Below are positions 34,121 through 46,559 of a stretch of DNA of 64,000 bases, piece after piece. A program made the position numbers and the translations under genes. The stretch's first letter is position 1, and the number at the start of each line of letters is the position of its first letter. Source of the stretch: Botryosphaeria dothidea (taxonomy: Eukaryota; Ascomycota; Dothideomycetes; Botryosphaeriales; Botryosphaeriaceae); NCBI GenBank assembly GCA_011503125.2, contig WWBZ02000073.1, forward strand, positions 3,100,001 through 3,164,000, given 5' to 3'. The notes under the pieces were generated by a model, which was not told where the DNA came from, did no database searches, and saw nothing but the letters and a program-made list of their open reading frames with translations.

Positions 34121-34132
34121 GGTCACGTGACC
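34121..34132. repeat. 12-bp perfect palindrome with CACGTG core
   Basis: GGTCACGTGACC is a perfect palindrome at the island edge, next to ACCCTAAGGGT (34106-34116), another near-perfect inverted repeat. It sits in the probable LTR of element A, where an E-box-like core could be a promoter site. Its unmutated CA and TG are notable beside RIP-saturated DNA. Confidence 0.6.
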
Positions 34133-35807
34133 TCCGCGATTAGTTGGACCTACCCGCTTATTCGCCAAGATAAATAAGCGAGTAAGCTATCTAAGCGCTT
34201 CCTACTTAGATACTCTACTAGGCTTAAAAAGAATAATAGTTAAGCGTAATACGCTAACTAAGTATATAGATTATAGATAATCTTCTACGTATATATAAAC
34301 TATACTTCTTAGATAGCTTTAACCTTCGTAGTTAATTTTATAATAAAATTTAAACTCTATTAGTAATAAGGCCTTCGTACGTAGTACTTAGTCTTTAGTC
34401 GTCTACTCGTTTCTTACGTATTTCTTCTTATATCTATTTAAGGAAAACTCTTTAATAGATTTCTACTCTCTTTAGTATTTAGATTCTTAGAGGTAAAGGC
34501 CCGCTCGTTATACTTTAACTACTATTCTTATAAGGAGAGAAATCTTTTTAGAAATAAGTTTATTAGATTAAGTATTACCCCGCCTAACGCGTTTAGAAAA
34601 AGTATATAATAGTACTAGAATTTTAGATAGATATTAATCTAATAGAGGGTCGCTCTAAGAGTACTTAAGGGCGTACTCTACCCGTATAGTAAATAGAGCC
34701 TACTTAAGAAGAACTCTAAGTACTTATTTAGAAATAAAAAGCCTAGATCGAGCGCCTATTAGCGTACTAGATAAAACGAAGCGCTACTAAGATTAAAGTA
34801 GTAGTATCTAAAAAGTTCGATAGAAATAGAAAGAAGCTCTAACTCTTTCTACTCTAGATATAATACTATCTTTAGTTTAATTAAGTATAATTTAATAACG
34901 ACGCCGAAGAAGTACTCTTCGTATTAACTTACCTTAGAGAAATAGTAAAGATATAGATAAAACTATATCTTCGCGACTATCTAGCTAACGAATATTCTCT
35001 CGAGAAGAAACGGGTAAAGACTAAGAAAATCTTTAATATCTATACGGGATTCGTAGATAATCTTAGAACTACTTTTAACGATCGGAACGAAGTCCGTAAA
35101 GCCTCTAACGATATTATAATCGTTAGATAGATAGAATTTATAGCTATCTACGTAACTAAGTTTTAGTAGCTTATAGCCTACCTCGAATAGTTAGACGAGA
35201 CTTTCCGCGACCTCTTCTATAAGAGTCTAAAAAACGAAGTTAAGAAGAATATAATTACTTATAAATATCTATCTATCTTTTAGAAGATAGTAGATCTTAC
35301 GTCTTAGATCGACGGTCGTATATATAAATAGAAGATAGGTTCTCGATAATCTAATACCTCGAAGCCCCGCTATAAAAGAATAACCCTCGAAGGCGAAGAC
35401 GTTATAGCTCTCGACGCGGCTAATAGATAGGATTCTAAGAAGGGTAATAATAGTTATAATAATAAGAAGCCTAAGAAACCTAACCCGAACTAGACGAATA
35501 AGTAGAAATAGCGCTATAAGAATCGACTCTATATTATCTACGGTAGTAATAAATATTTTTCTTCTAAGTATTCGTAGAACTCTTATAGTAAGAAGAATAA
35601 TAAGTAGACTTCGAGCGCTTAGCGTAAAGTATCGGTTATATCTCGCTAAGATAACTATAATACGCTATACTAGATAGCCTATTATAATAACGGCTATTAG
35701 ACGTATTAAACTAGTAAAGATATCTCTAGATAGTACCCCTACGAACCTCGAAACTTCGGAATAATAACTAGAAATAAAGAAGTTATCGAAACCGATAATA
35801 TTATTAA

Positions 35808-35812
35808 TAGTT
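35808..35812. repeat. Target-site duplication of B' (TAGTT), left copy
   Basis: TAGTT flanks the left end of B'. The identical right copy is at 61919-61923, 26.1 kb away. Confidence 0.85.
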
Positions 35813-36044
35813 TATAAGATAGTAAAGCCGAAATAATAGTATTACTTTTAACTAAAAATCTATATATAAGAAGAAAGAAAAGAGAGTCTAGAAAGAGAGG
35901 GCGAAGAATAAATATAACTAGTCGCTTAGCGCTAGGCCCGTACTCTAGTATTTAACTAAGTTATTCTTAGTAAAGCTAGAGCCTTTAGTTACTATTAAGT
36001 ATCTACTTAGTTACTTAGAATAGTAGCGCTTAAGAAGCCTAATA
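35813..36044 (-). repeat. LTR of B' (3' LTR, 232 bp)
   Basis: This is the reverse complement of the B-family LTR. It begins TATAAGATAGTAAAGCCG and ends GCGCTTAAGAAGCCTAATA. The terminal TG...CA has become TA...TA through RIP. Confidence 0.88.
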
Positions 36045-38725
36045 CTATTCTTCTCTTCTCTAAGCGAGATCTACTAAGCTTCTTAAAAAATTCGGGTAGC
36101 TTAGGCGCGTTCTTATAGTATACGTAGTACTTACGGATTTTATTAGAAGTATTTTTATAGTTACCCTAGTATTACTATAGAGGATTAGAGTTCTACTCGT
36201 TCTAGTTACCTATAAAGGTAATCTTATACTATACTCTATATCTTAAATTTTAGTAGTCTACTATCTCTAGTACTTTCTACTTCTTATAAATTTTATTCTC
36301 GTCCTTATTAAAGATTACGTATACTAGGCTAGACTTCTAGATCTAACCCGGGTATAGATTATCTAGAGTAAGATATAGCTTCTAGAGATAGAATATAGAA
36401 AAGATTTCTTTCTCTTATATATAAGGAGGTATAGTAACTTCGTATACTTTACCGTTAATTAATCTAGTAATTTTCTACGGACTAAGGTTCTTTAGTAAGA
36501 GAGACTTACTATTTCGTCTTAGATTAAAGTCTCGGGCGTTAATAAATATTTTATCGCCTATACGGAAAGTAGAGTATAGCTAGCGGAATTTATCTACGTA
36601 GCGGACTTATTCTTCTTATATCTAGGCTAGTTATTCTTAGAGGAAGCTTCTTATAGTATTTAACCTTTTAACTAACTAGTCTATTCTAATTACTTTTACT
36701 TTTCTAGTACTCTAGTAGATTTTTATAGGCTTTAAGCTAGTACGTAGATAGAATCCGTTATCGGCGAAGAATAGCGATATACTAGTTAATACGCTAATAT
36801 ATATATTAGCTATAAATTTAGCTTTAGATAGAAAGTCGACCTAGTTATCTTACGTATAGTTAATATATATTCGGAGGTACTTTTTAAAACCTTTAATAGA
36901 GCTCTCGCTTTAGTCGTTAGTCTAGAGGTAAAAGGTAGTTAATATTTTAATCTTTACGTTATATCGTTCTATAGTTCTTCTATAGATATAGAAGTCTATA
37001 GCGCTACCTCGGTCGGAGATAATATCTATTAGAAAACCTCGTATATAAAAGAGGCGGCGGTTTAGAGCCTCTACGGTTTCTTTAGTACCTAGTATTATTA
37101 TTAGCTCGTAGATCTTTCCTTTAGTTAAACGGTCTATAATAACTAAATAGTATCGATATCTCTAATTCTTCCTAGTATATAGCGGTAGTTTTTCTATAAA
37201 GTCTAGAGTTACGTAGAGCTACTTCTATTAGAGAATAGATAGCGGTTTAAGTAGTTTTTACTTTTACTCTAAGTATAGCTTATAGCGGCGGTAGTAGTAA
37301 TAGTTCTTATAGAAATAAGTAACGTCTTCTCTTTATCTAGCCTACTAGTAGTTTTCTATAAGCTCTCTATATATAGCTTTAGATTCTAGATATCTTATAA
37401 GTAGTTTTTCGTAGTAATTCTATAGGAGGCGTAGGCGTAGTAGTTAGTAGTCTAGAATAATAAGCGCATCTTTTAGCTATACCTAACTATCTTTTACTAA
37501 GAAGTTCTAAATATTTTTCTTATAGCTCTTTCTAATTAAGTAGCTTAGTATACGTCTATCTCTAGTATTAATACTTCTACGGAGGTTTTAAATTACTCTA
37601 TCCTTCTCGTAGGCTTTACTAATAAGTATATCGAGATCTTTTTATCTAGCTTCCTAGGTTTCCTAGGCTTTCTAAGTTTTCTAGGCTTTCTAGATTTCTT
37701 AGGTCTAGTTATCTTTCGGCTCTTAAGAGTCTAACTTCTCCTTCTCTAGGTTATTAGTAGTAAAGAGAATAGAATTAATAGCGATCTTTATATTAGATTC
37801 TAGGTTTAAGTTCCGAAGTAGTTATTAGAACCGGTATTACTTTCTTAGGTCGTTAATTCCTTACGGTAAGTTCTACGTTCTCCTTATAAGCGAGTCTAGC
37901 TTCTCTTCTTATTTATCTAGTCGGTAGGAGATAATAAAGTTAAAGGCGGATAGAAATTTAGCCTAGCGGGCTTAGCGGCTAGTTAGCTACTTAGTTATTA
38001 TAAAATACTCTAAGTTCTTATAATCCGTAAGTACCTTAATAGGCTTATCTATAGAAGTACTTATAAGTTCTAGTTTCTAAGTCTTAAAAGAGTAAATAAT
38101 AGTAAGTAGCTCTTTATCGTAGATTATATAGTTATACTTAGTTAAGGATATTTTCTTAAAAAAGTATATAACTAATTTAAGTACTCCGTCGTATATCTAT
38201 AATAAAATATCTATACTAATAAAGTCTAAGACATCCGTTTTAATCTATATTTCTTTTTTAGGGTCGAAATATATAAGGATAGGTGCGGAGGTAAATATAG
38301 CTTATAGTTAGTTAAAGGCGGCTTATTTCTTATTATCCTATATAAACTTCTAGTATCTTATCTTACGTTTTCTATTCCTAGTCGTAAATTATTCTCCTTT
38401 TATTATCTTAGTAAGGGGGCGTACTATATAGGAGAAGTTCTTAATAAAGCGGCGGTAGAAGTTTATAAAGCTAAGAAAGGCTTATATATCCTTAACTAAC
38501 GTCGGTACCTTCTAGTTAATAATAGTAGAGACTTTTTCTAGGTCTATTTTAATTCCGTTTATACTAATAATAAGGCCGAGGTACTTAACTAATCTAATAT
38601 TAAATTCGTATTTATTAAGATCGAGTTAGAGACTACGGTTCTTTAGTCGTTAGAGGACTTTATTAATATTTTAGGCGTATTTATTCTTCTTTTTACTATA
38701 GATAAGAATATTATCTAGGTACGCT
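36045..38725 (-). pseudogene. B' pol remnant: integrase, RNase H, part of RT
   Basis: On the minus strand this matches 47.35-50.01 kb of element B position for position, for example the integrase stretch (about 36400-37600) and RNase H (about 37900-38300). It stops inside the reverse-transcriptase core: the YLDDILIYS region is read as YLDNILIYS at about 38690-38720. Element C begins 4-5 bases later. There is no intact frame. Confidence 0.82.
38721..38725. repeat. Target-site duplication of C (ACGCT), left copy
   Basis: ACGCT flanks the 5' LTR of element C. The identical right copy is at 50920-50924. Confidence 0.87.
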
Positions 38726-39112
38726 TATTATAAACGTGGCTTATATAGACCCCTTACTTATTTACCTTCGTTAATTTAAAATCTAGATCTAGACTTACCT
38801 ACTTATAAATTAGAAAGCTAGTATTTTAGTTCGTTCTTTATATATATAAAGCTCGCCCCTCTACTTTATAGTTAGTTCTTTAGTCTAGTAATAAGTATTC
38901 CTCGCGTATAACTTAGTACGCCTTAAATTAGACCTTACTTACCTTCCTCGTCCCTCGTCCCTCGCCCCTCGTCCCTCGCCTCTCGTCTCTCGTACCTCGT
39001 ACCCTCGCCCTTTAAACTATACCCTTATACTTCGGTATTATTTTACCCCTACTACCTTTACCGGCTTCGTTACCTCGTCTCTCCGCCCCCTCTCTAAGGT
39101 CCGTTTATTATA
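38726..39112 (+). repeat. 5' LTR of element C (387 bp)
   Basis: It begins TATTATAAACGTGGCTTATA and ends CCGTTTATTATA. It contains a CCCTCGT-type short tandem repeat at about 38940-39010. It is almost identical to 50533-50919. Confidence 0.9.
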
Positions 39113-39559
39113 TTTTACTAGACTCTCTCTAGTAGGCCTAAAGCTCTCGCCGAAGCCCTAGACTATAATCCCTAAAATAGTTAATAGAACTATACCTCCT
39201 AATCCTTAGGATACGCTCTTCTAAGTCCTTAATTAAGTCCCTACTCCTATTAACGCTCGTCCTACCTTCTCTAAAGATATCTTAGTTTCTCTACGCGTTA
39301 CCCTTAGCTAGGTATACGCTAGAGGAAGATAATCTTGTCTAAGATTCGATATCGATTTACTAGCTATCCCTAAGAATACTACGAACGCCTAAGTTACTTA
39401 TATCTTTTACTACTACGGTTTTAGCTAAGATAAAGCCTTCGCCCGACTTTAACTACTAGCCCTAAACCTCCCTACTAACACGCCGGCTACTACGTCTACG
39501 ATATCTTCTTTAGAAACCCTATATCCCCGCATCTCTAAGGTATCGGATCTAGAACTCTT

Positions 39560-40440
39560 TAAAGGAGAACGCACTCGATTCTAGAACTTCGCTACGCAAC
39601 TTTAACTTAAATTTGCCTCGGACCTATCTACTTTTATAACGGATATAGCTAAGATTATCTACGCTAGGTTATATCTTCGCGATACGGCTTATACTTAGTT
39701 TACCCCTTACGTCTCTACTTCGAACGGTTCCGTAGACTTCGATAATTATAAGGTCTTCTACTAAGCTCTTAAGGCCGTATTTAATAATCCTAATACTTAC
39801 GTAACGGCTAAACGATCCCTCCTTACGCTTAAATAAGATAAGTCCTACTCGGCTTACTACTTACGGTTTCTCTCGCTTATTACGACTCTTAGTTAGAAGG
39901 AAAACGTAGTAAAGATTTACTACTTCCGCCTTAGCCTTAAAGAGAACCTTAAGAATCTTCTTATTAGACGTTCTATACTACTAGAATTCGAAAAGTTCGC
40001 TAAAACCTATATTGCGTTAGATAACTAACTCTATACTCGAATAATTAAGAAAAAGACACCCGTAACTCGTACCTCTACCTCGATTCCTCTCTCTATACTA
40101 GCTACCCCTCGATTCTCGTCTTCCGCGCTAACCTCGATCCTCTAAAGTAAACCTATAGAACTAGATACCTCTACTCGAAAAGCGTACCGAAGAGCTAATA
40201 ATCTCTACGCTTACTATAGTAATCCGAACTACTAGGTACGTAAGTGCCCTAAGGTAAAGGGTCTAAAGGATTTAAAGGGTTTAAACCTTAATTCGACTAT
40301 AACTATACCCTCTCCGCCTATCTCGCTACTAGTAATAAGTCTACTCGTCTTTAAAACCTCGACTCCTATAACTTCTTCTACGGCTTTAGTCCTCTACGTA
40401 TTAAAAAACGTAGAAGGCTAGGTAGTACCCGGCACCTGCC
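39560..40440 (+). pseudogene. Element C gag remnant
   Basis: The forward reading resembles a gypsy gag, with a capsid-like stretch and then a zinc knuckle at about 40207-40245. The knuckle reads YAYYSNPNY, then a stop, then VRKC. Three of its four metal ligands (C, C, H) have become Tyr and only the last Cys survives. A stop replaces the codon just after the His position. Confidence 0.75.
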
Positions 40441-40679
40441 TAGCCCCCCGCTACTTTCTACTTTAAATTAATTCTCTATTCTTACTTCTTTATCTTCGAA
40501 CCTCGGAATACTCTTATTTTTACCCCCCGAATCTCGTACCTCGAAACCACGCGCTATTAATCTCGGAAAACGCCTACTTCTTATTCTTAAGTTAGTAGTT
40601 AATAATATAATCGAAACCTCGTCTATACTAGACTCTAGTACTTTATCCTTATTTATAGATAATACTTTTATTAAGAAAC

Positions 40680-43600
40680 ACTCGCTCTCTACTCGTTAAA
40701 AAATATAACCTAAATTCCTCGAGCTAGCTAATAGATCTATAGCTAGGTAGATTACTTATAAAGCCGACCTTTAACTCGATATTAATTAATACTAAGAACT
40801 TTTTACCTTTTAGGTAACTAAGCTTAGTTAATATTCTATTATTCTTAAAAAACCTTAGCTAGAAAGATACGATCTATAGATTCTCTAGTTAAGGAATACT
40901 ATTACCTTCGCTTCTCCTTTCTACTAAGTAAATTACTTATCTACTCGATAACCTACGATTACGCCTTCTAATCCGCCTTCGATCTCTTACGCTACGGTAT
41001 TCTACGCCGTCCTTACCCGCTATATCTAACGAGATAAGACTAGGATCTATACCGTATTAATTAAGGAAATCTAAGAACACCTTAAAAGCCTTAAAAAAAC
41101 GGAATAATAAACCCCGGAATAAGAACTCGAAACCCTCCGCTCACGAATCCCGGCTCGATTTTACTATCTTCTTTCTTTCTTTACTAAGAAAGAGGCCGAT
41201 AAGCTTCCCCTATATTAATATATTAATTATAAAATTTCGCTAGAAGAGGGCAAGAAACCCCTATTCGATCCTCTCTACTTAATATCCGATTTAGAGCTTA
41301 AGGCTCTACGCGAATATCTTAATAAGAACCTTAAGAAAGATTTTATTCGGCCCTTATCCTTATCCTCTACGTCCTCTATTCTCTTTATTAAGAAACTAGG
41401 TAGCGGCCTTCGTTTTTATATAGATTATCGCGAACTAAACGGTATTACGAAAAAGAACCGTTATCTACTCTCCTTAATTAACGAGACTCTCCGTTAACTT
41501 TAAGGCTCTCGTATTTTTACTCGACTCGACCTTCGCGGTACTTATAACCTTATCCGGATTAAGGAAGACTCCGAATATTTAACCGCCTTTAGGACTCGCT
41601 ATAGCCTATATAAGTACCTTATTATATTCTTTAGCCTTACGAATACGCCTACTATCTACTAATAATTCGTTAATAATATACTACGTAAATATCTCGACCG
41701 CTAGTACGTCGTCTACTTAGATAATATCCTTATCTACTCGGAAATAGAAGAGAAGTACTACGAACACGTCTAATTAGTTCTCGAAAAACTTCGTAAAGTA
41801 GGCCTATACGTAAAAGGCGAAAAATACGACTTCTATACGACTTCGACTACGTTCCTTAGCTTTATTATCTCTCTAGACGGTATCTTTATAGACCCGGCTA
41901 AGGTAGCCGCCGTAAGAGACTAGAAGGCTCCTCGCTTAGTTAAAGATCTTTAATCGTTTCTTAGCTTTATAAACTTTTACCGAAGATTTATTAAAGGATA
42001 CTCTCGAAAAGCTAGAGCTCTCTTTAGGCTCCTAGCTAAGAATATTCGTTTTACTTAGGAAAAAGAATAGAATAAGGTATTTACTTATCTTAAGGAAGCC
42101 TTCTACTCTTACCTAATCCTTCGATACTTCGACCCCTAACTCGAAACTATTCTTAAAACCGACTTATCCGACTTTATTATCTCCGTAATTTTATTCTAAT
42201 AGGTAACCTACGATAATAGCAGAAGAATCCTATATTCTATCGCCTACTACTCTTAGAAAATAACCTCCGTAGAGTAGAACTACGGTATCGGAGATAAGAA
42301 ACTCTTAGCTATCGTAGAAGCTCTAAAGAAATACCGTTCCCTCGTTATTAACCTCTCCTCGCTACTTCTCGTTCTTATAGATTACTTAAATTTAACTAGC
42401 TTTGCCTCTAAGTAAATCTTAAACCGTCGGCAAGCACGCTAGGTAATTAAACTCTTAGAACTCGACTTTAAGATCGTCTACCGCCTAGGAACTAAGAATT
42501 AACGCGCGGATACGTTAATAAGACGGTTAGGAGACCTCCCTGCTCGAGAGGGGCGCCTACCCCCTACTACGATCCTTATCTCTAAAAAATTCGAAATTTC
42601 GACCCTTATTTCTACTCGCTATTTAATCGCTAGGCTAGAACCGTCTCTAGCTAGTAAAATTCGCTTAGTACTCGATAAGAATACTCTTAGATAAGAGATC
42701 CTTACCGCACTCGATATCTACGTACTTCGATATTCTAAGGTAGATTTAGGTATATATTCTAAAAATAACGATGGTCTCTTACTAGTTAATAGACTTATCT
42801 ATATTTCTAAAGATCTAAGCCTCCGCTAAAGGATTATTAGCTCTCGATACTCGTATCCGGCTACTAGATACCTAGGCTAAGTAGTAATATTTAAACTCGT
42901 TACTCGTAATTTCTAGTAGCTAGGTCTACGCTAGATAATAGCTCGTTTTATACGAAACTATAAGACCTACTAAAGAATTAAACCCGCTCGATATACCCCC
43001 TATAGATATTTAAAACCCCTTAAAGTACTATAACGCCGCTAGCAATCCGTTTCTCTCGATTTAATTACGGGACTTCTAACGTCTAACTCGTTCGATGCTA
43101 TATTAGTAGTCGTAGATCGACTAACTAAAATAGCTTACTTTATTCCTTGCTAAATAACCCTCGATTCGATAGAGCTTACTAAGCTTTATCGAGACTACGT
43201 TTTTCGACTATATAGCTTACCCGACGACTTCGTATCTAACCGCGGCTCGATTTTTACCTCTAAATTTACTAGAGCTCTTAGTAGATCTCTATCTATTAAG
43301 ACTAACTTTAGTACGGCTTTCTACCCGTAAACCGACGGCTAGATAGAGCGTATTAACGCTATTCTCGAGTAATACCTTCGTGCCTACGTTTCGTACTAAT
43401 AAGACGATTAGAACGACTTTCTCTTCCTTGCTAAATTCGCTTATAATAATATAATCTCGACTACGACTAAGGTTACCCCCTTCTTTATAAACTACGGCTT
43501 CTACCCTCGTTATAAGATTCTACGGAAAGACCCGATCTTAGTCCTACTCGAACCCCTACGTCTCTTCTAAGAGAACCTCGAAAACCTCGAAAACTACCTT

Positions 43601-43860
43601 CGCTAAGAAATTCGATTCGTATAAGATACCTACGTAGAATAAGCTAATAAAGATCGTATCTCGCCACCCGTCTTTAAGCCTAGTAACCTCGTTTGGCTCC
43701 TAAGACGGTATATCTCGATAATAAGATCTTTAGATAAACTCGACTTTAAACGCCTTAGCCCCTTTCCTATACTAGAAAAGATCTCGACTTATATCTATCG
43801 CCTAGAACTACTAAGAACGATAAAAGTCTACTCCGTATTCTACGTCTCTTTACTCGAACT
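40680..43860 (+). pseudogene. Element C pol remnant: protease, RT, RNase H, integrase
   Basis: Frames broken by TAG/TAA still spell a gypsy pol. The RT has FIDPAKVAAV and a catalytic box reading VVYLDNILIYS at 41711-41743, where family members have YLDD; the second Asp codon is now AAT. RNase H and a tether follow, then integrase with [14 protein letters not shown] and SNRGSIFTSKF (about 43100-43270). The sequence is cut at 43861 by element B before the chromodomain. Confidence 0.83.
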
Positions 43861-43861
43861 C
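43857..43861. repeat. Imperfect target-site duplication of B (AACTC / AACCC)
   Basis: AACTC precedes the 5' LTR of B and AACCC (50244-50248) follows the 3' LTR. The single C-to-T difference fits later mutation of a 5-bp duplication. Confidence 0.6.
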
Positions 43862-44093
43862 TATTAGGCCCCTTAAGCGCTACTATCCTAGACAACTAGG
43901 TAGATACTTAATAGTAACTAGAGGCCCTAGCTTTACTAAGGATAACTCGGTTAGACACTAGGGCACGGGCCTAGCGCTAAGCGACTAGGTATATTTACCC
44001 TTCGCCCTCTCTTTCTAGACTCTCTTTCCTTTCTCCTTATATATAGATTTTTAGTTAAAAGTAATACTATTATTTCGGCTTTGCTGCCTTATA
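43862..44093 (+). repeat. 5' LTR of element B (232 bp)
   Basis: It begins TATTAGGCCCCTTAAGCGC and ends GCTTTGCTGCCTTATA. Its partner is at 50012-50243 and inverted copies are at 35813-36044 and 61687-61918. Confidence 0.9.
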
Positions 44094-44399
44094 TAATCTA
44101 TATACTACTAATAAGAAACCTAAACTCGATAACCCGACACCCGTACTATTAACTAGAACCTAAACTCGATAACCTATAACTAGAACCCGATAATACTAAT
44201 AACCTATAACTAGAACTTAATAATACCGATACTCTACGATAAGCAACCTAGAAATATTAAAACCTATACTATTAGAGAAATAATAGTGCAATTATAGGAA
44301 ATCTATCTTCTTTAATAAGATACGAAGATCCTCGTTAATCCCGTACTAATCTCTTTAGAGTTTTACCCGAAATACGAGTTAAACTACTCTAAAAACTAG

Positions 44400-46150
44400 A
44401 ATAATTAGCGAAGATTATAGCGTAATAAAGCCTATTTCCTATAAGCTATACCCGTAGCCGTACTAGTAGTATCGCTAGTACTACTTCTATTTACCTAAGC
44501 GATAATAAAGAAGAATTATTTAGTAATATAGTTAGGGGACCTAGCTAGAACCTTAACGAGTTTATAAGTAGTACTATCCTATTTTAGGGCTTTCCTAATA
44601 CCTTAGACTAGTAAAGTTAAGCCGCCGGTTCTACCTTATATCGCACTACCTTACGTAGAAATCTAGAACCCGAAGAACTTATATATTTATTAGCTACGGA
44701 TCTTAACCTTACTATTAACCCCGGAATACTAAGTAACTACGGACTCGACTCTATTCGCTAGCCTAACGAATATATCTTTTATAACTAGTATACTATAGTA
44801 ATAGTAAACTAGCGTACTAAGTTCTACTACGTCCTCTAAGTTACTTAAATAGCTACTAGTAAAGAGTATATAGCCTACGTCTCTCTTTAGAATAAGTATA
44901 AGAGACTTAAATAGACCTATAAGAAGATAATCGCTAGATCTAATAGAGTTATTAAGAAAAGCAACGATAAGATTAGCCGGCTTATCTAAGAAAATAACCT
45001 TCTAACTAAGGATATCGCTAACTATTACGAAGGTACCCTCCCTAGTACTAATATTCGCAGCCTTAACTAGGAACGTTAACTAAGAGAGAGAACTATTACC
45101 TTATAGCGAACCCTCCCTTATTAGGGCTTACGTAAGATACTTATAGGAGATATTAATAAGCTTATCTCTACTAATATCTATACTTTCGTTAACTTTAAGA
45201 ATAATATAATCTTTAAGCTTAAAGTCGAAGAGAACTTCTTTAAAGAAAATTAGAAGCTAATAATTCGCTATATCTACTCTCGCCTTGCTAATTTAATTAC
45301 TACTATAATGCGCCCGTATATTAGTAGCTACTAAATAGCCCTAGATTTCTTAGAAAAGCTAGGAAAGATATGTAGAATAGATATCGCAAAGAAAAAAGCT
45401 ACTAATAATCTTATTCTTACTAGATAAAGCGAGAAAGAGACGGTAGACTTCTACTACGCCCGCCTATATATACTCTAGTCTCTTACTAATCTAACTAAAG
45501 AAGAAAAGATCGATAAGATATAGGATAGTATTTCTATTAGCTTAGCCCTCTTAGTAGCTACTTTTATCTTTACCTCTCTCGAATAGCTACTTAAAACTCT
45601 CCGTAAGGCCGAATATCGTCGTTAAGAGATTAAGTCTATAAATATCCGTTCTAATAAAAGGATAAATAATAGTAATAATCCTAAAAGGGATCGCACTAAG
45701 CCTACCTATAACTAGAAACCTATTTAAGATAATCTTAGCCGCTAGGGTAGGACTAGAAGCGGTAATATAGACTAAGATAGCTAATAGGGCCGTATACCTA
45801 CTACTACTAAACTAAGAGACTAGGTTAGACTATAGTATAAGCCTAAGCTAAAACTCTTAAAGCTATTAAACGAGAAACGCCTTATAATAACGAGGTAGAG
45901 ACGCTGCCGTAGCTATAGAGGCTTAGGCTACTTTATATCTAATACCTACTATTCTAATAATAACCGCGCTAGGTTCGCGTATATCTAGAGTATTAAGGAA
46001 CTTAACTCTAATAGCGAGTCGGAAAACTCCTAGTTCTAGGAGTAAGTCGTCTTCTAGGACTATAAGAGTAGAAGAAGCTAGACGAGTAGCTAGCTAGTCG
46101 TAGTTAGAAAGAGATAAAGGTATTAAACTTCGTAGTAGATAATCGCGCGT
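44400..46150 (+). pseudogene. Element B gag remnant
   Basis: The forward reading is closed by many stops but matches, in inverted order, the gag of B' at 57251-57569 and 59896-61400. A zinc knuckle is recognisable at 45906-45952. I cannot give an intact product. Confidence 0.7.
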
Positions 46151-46559
46151 ATAAAATTAAGGGAACTTACCTTATTATATATACTATAGTAGCTAGTAGT
46201 AATATACGTTCTCTTATTAATAATAGAAGCTAAGCTAAGCTTATTAATGCCTCCTTTATTCGCGCGCATAAGATAATAAAGATCCCTCTTATTAAACGGA
46301 TTACTATAACTTTAGAAGACGGAATATTCTCCTAATATATTATCTATACCTCCCTAGTCGATATTAATATTAGTTCTTATAAGGAATAACTTCTCTACTA
46401 TATTACTAACCTAGGAGACTATCTATTAATCCTTAGAGACGGATAGTTACGTACTTATAACCCGTATATCGACTAGGATAAGCGGTTAGTTAAGTTTTAT
46501 AAGCCTTAGTGCTTTAAGGCTGGCTATCTTACTATAAAACCTTATACTAAATACGCTAT

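Larger units (their letters stand above)
34097..35812 (+). mobile_element. Ty3/gypsy element A, left part (probable LTR plus gag remnant)
   Basis: The sequence changes abruptly near 34.1 kb to RIP-saturated DNA. A probable LTR occupies the first few hundred bases, starting near AACCCTAAGGGTCC; its exact ends cannot be set because the partner lies outside the window. A gag-like forward reading follows (about 34860-35760). Its zinc knuckle at 35530-35574 reads LYIIYGSNKYFSSKY, with tyrosine at every ligand position (C-x2-C-x4-H-x4-C), the direct result of G-to-A change on the coding strand. The element is cut at 35812 by B' and continues at 61919. Confidence 0.75.
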
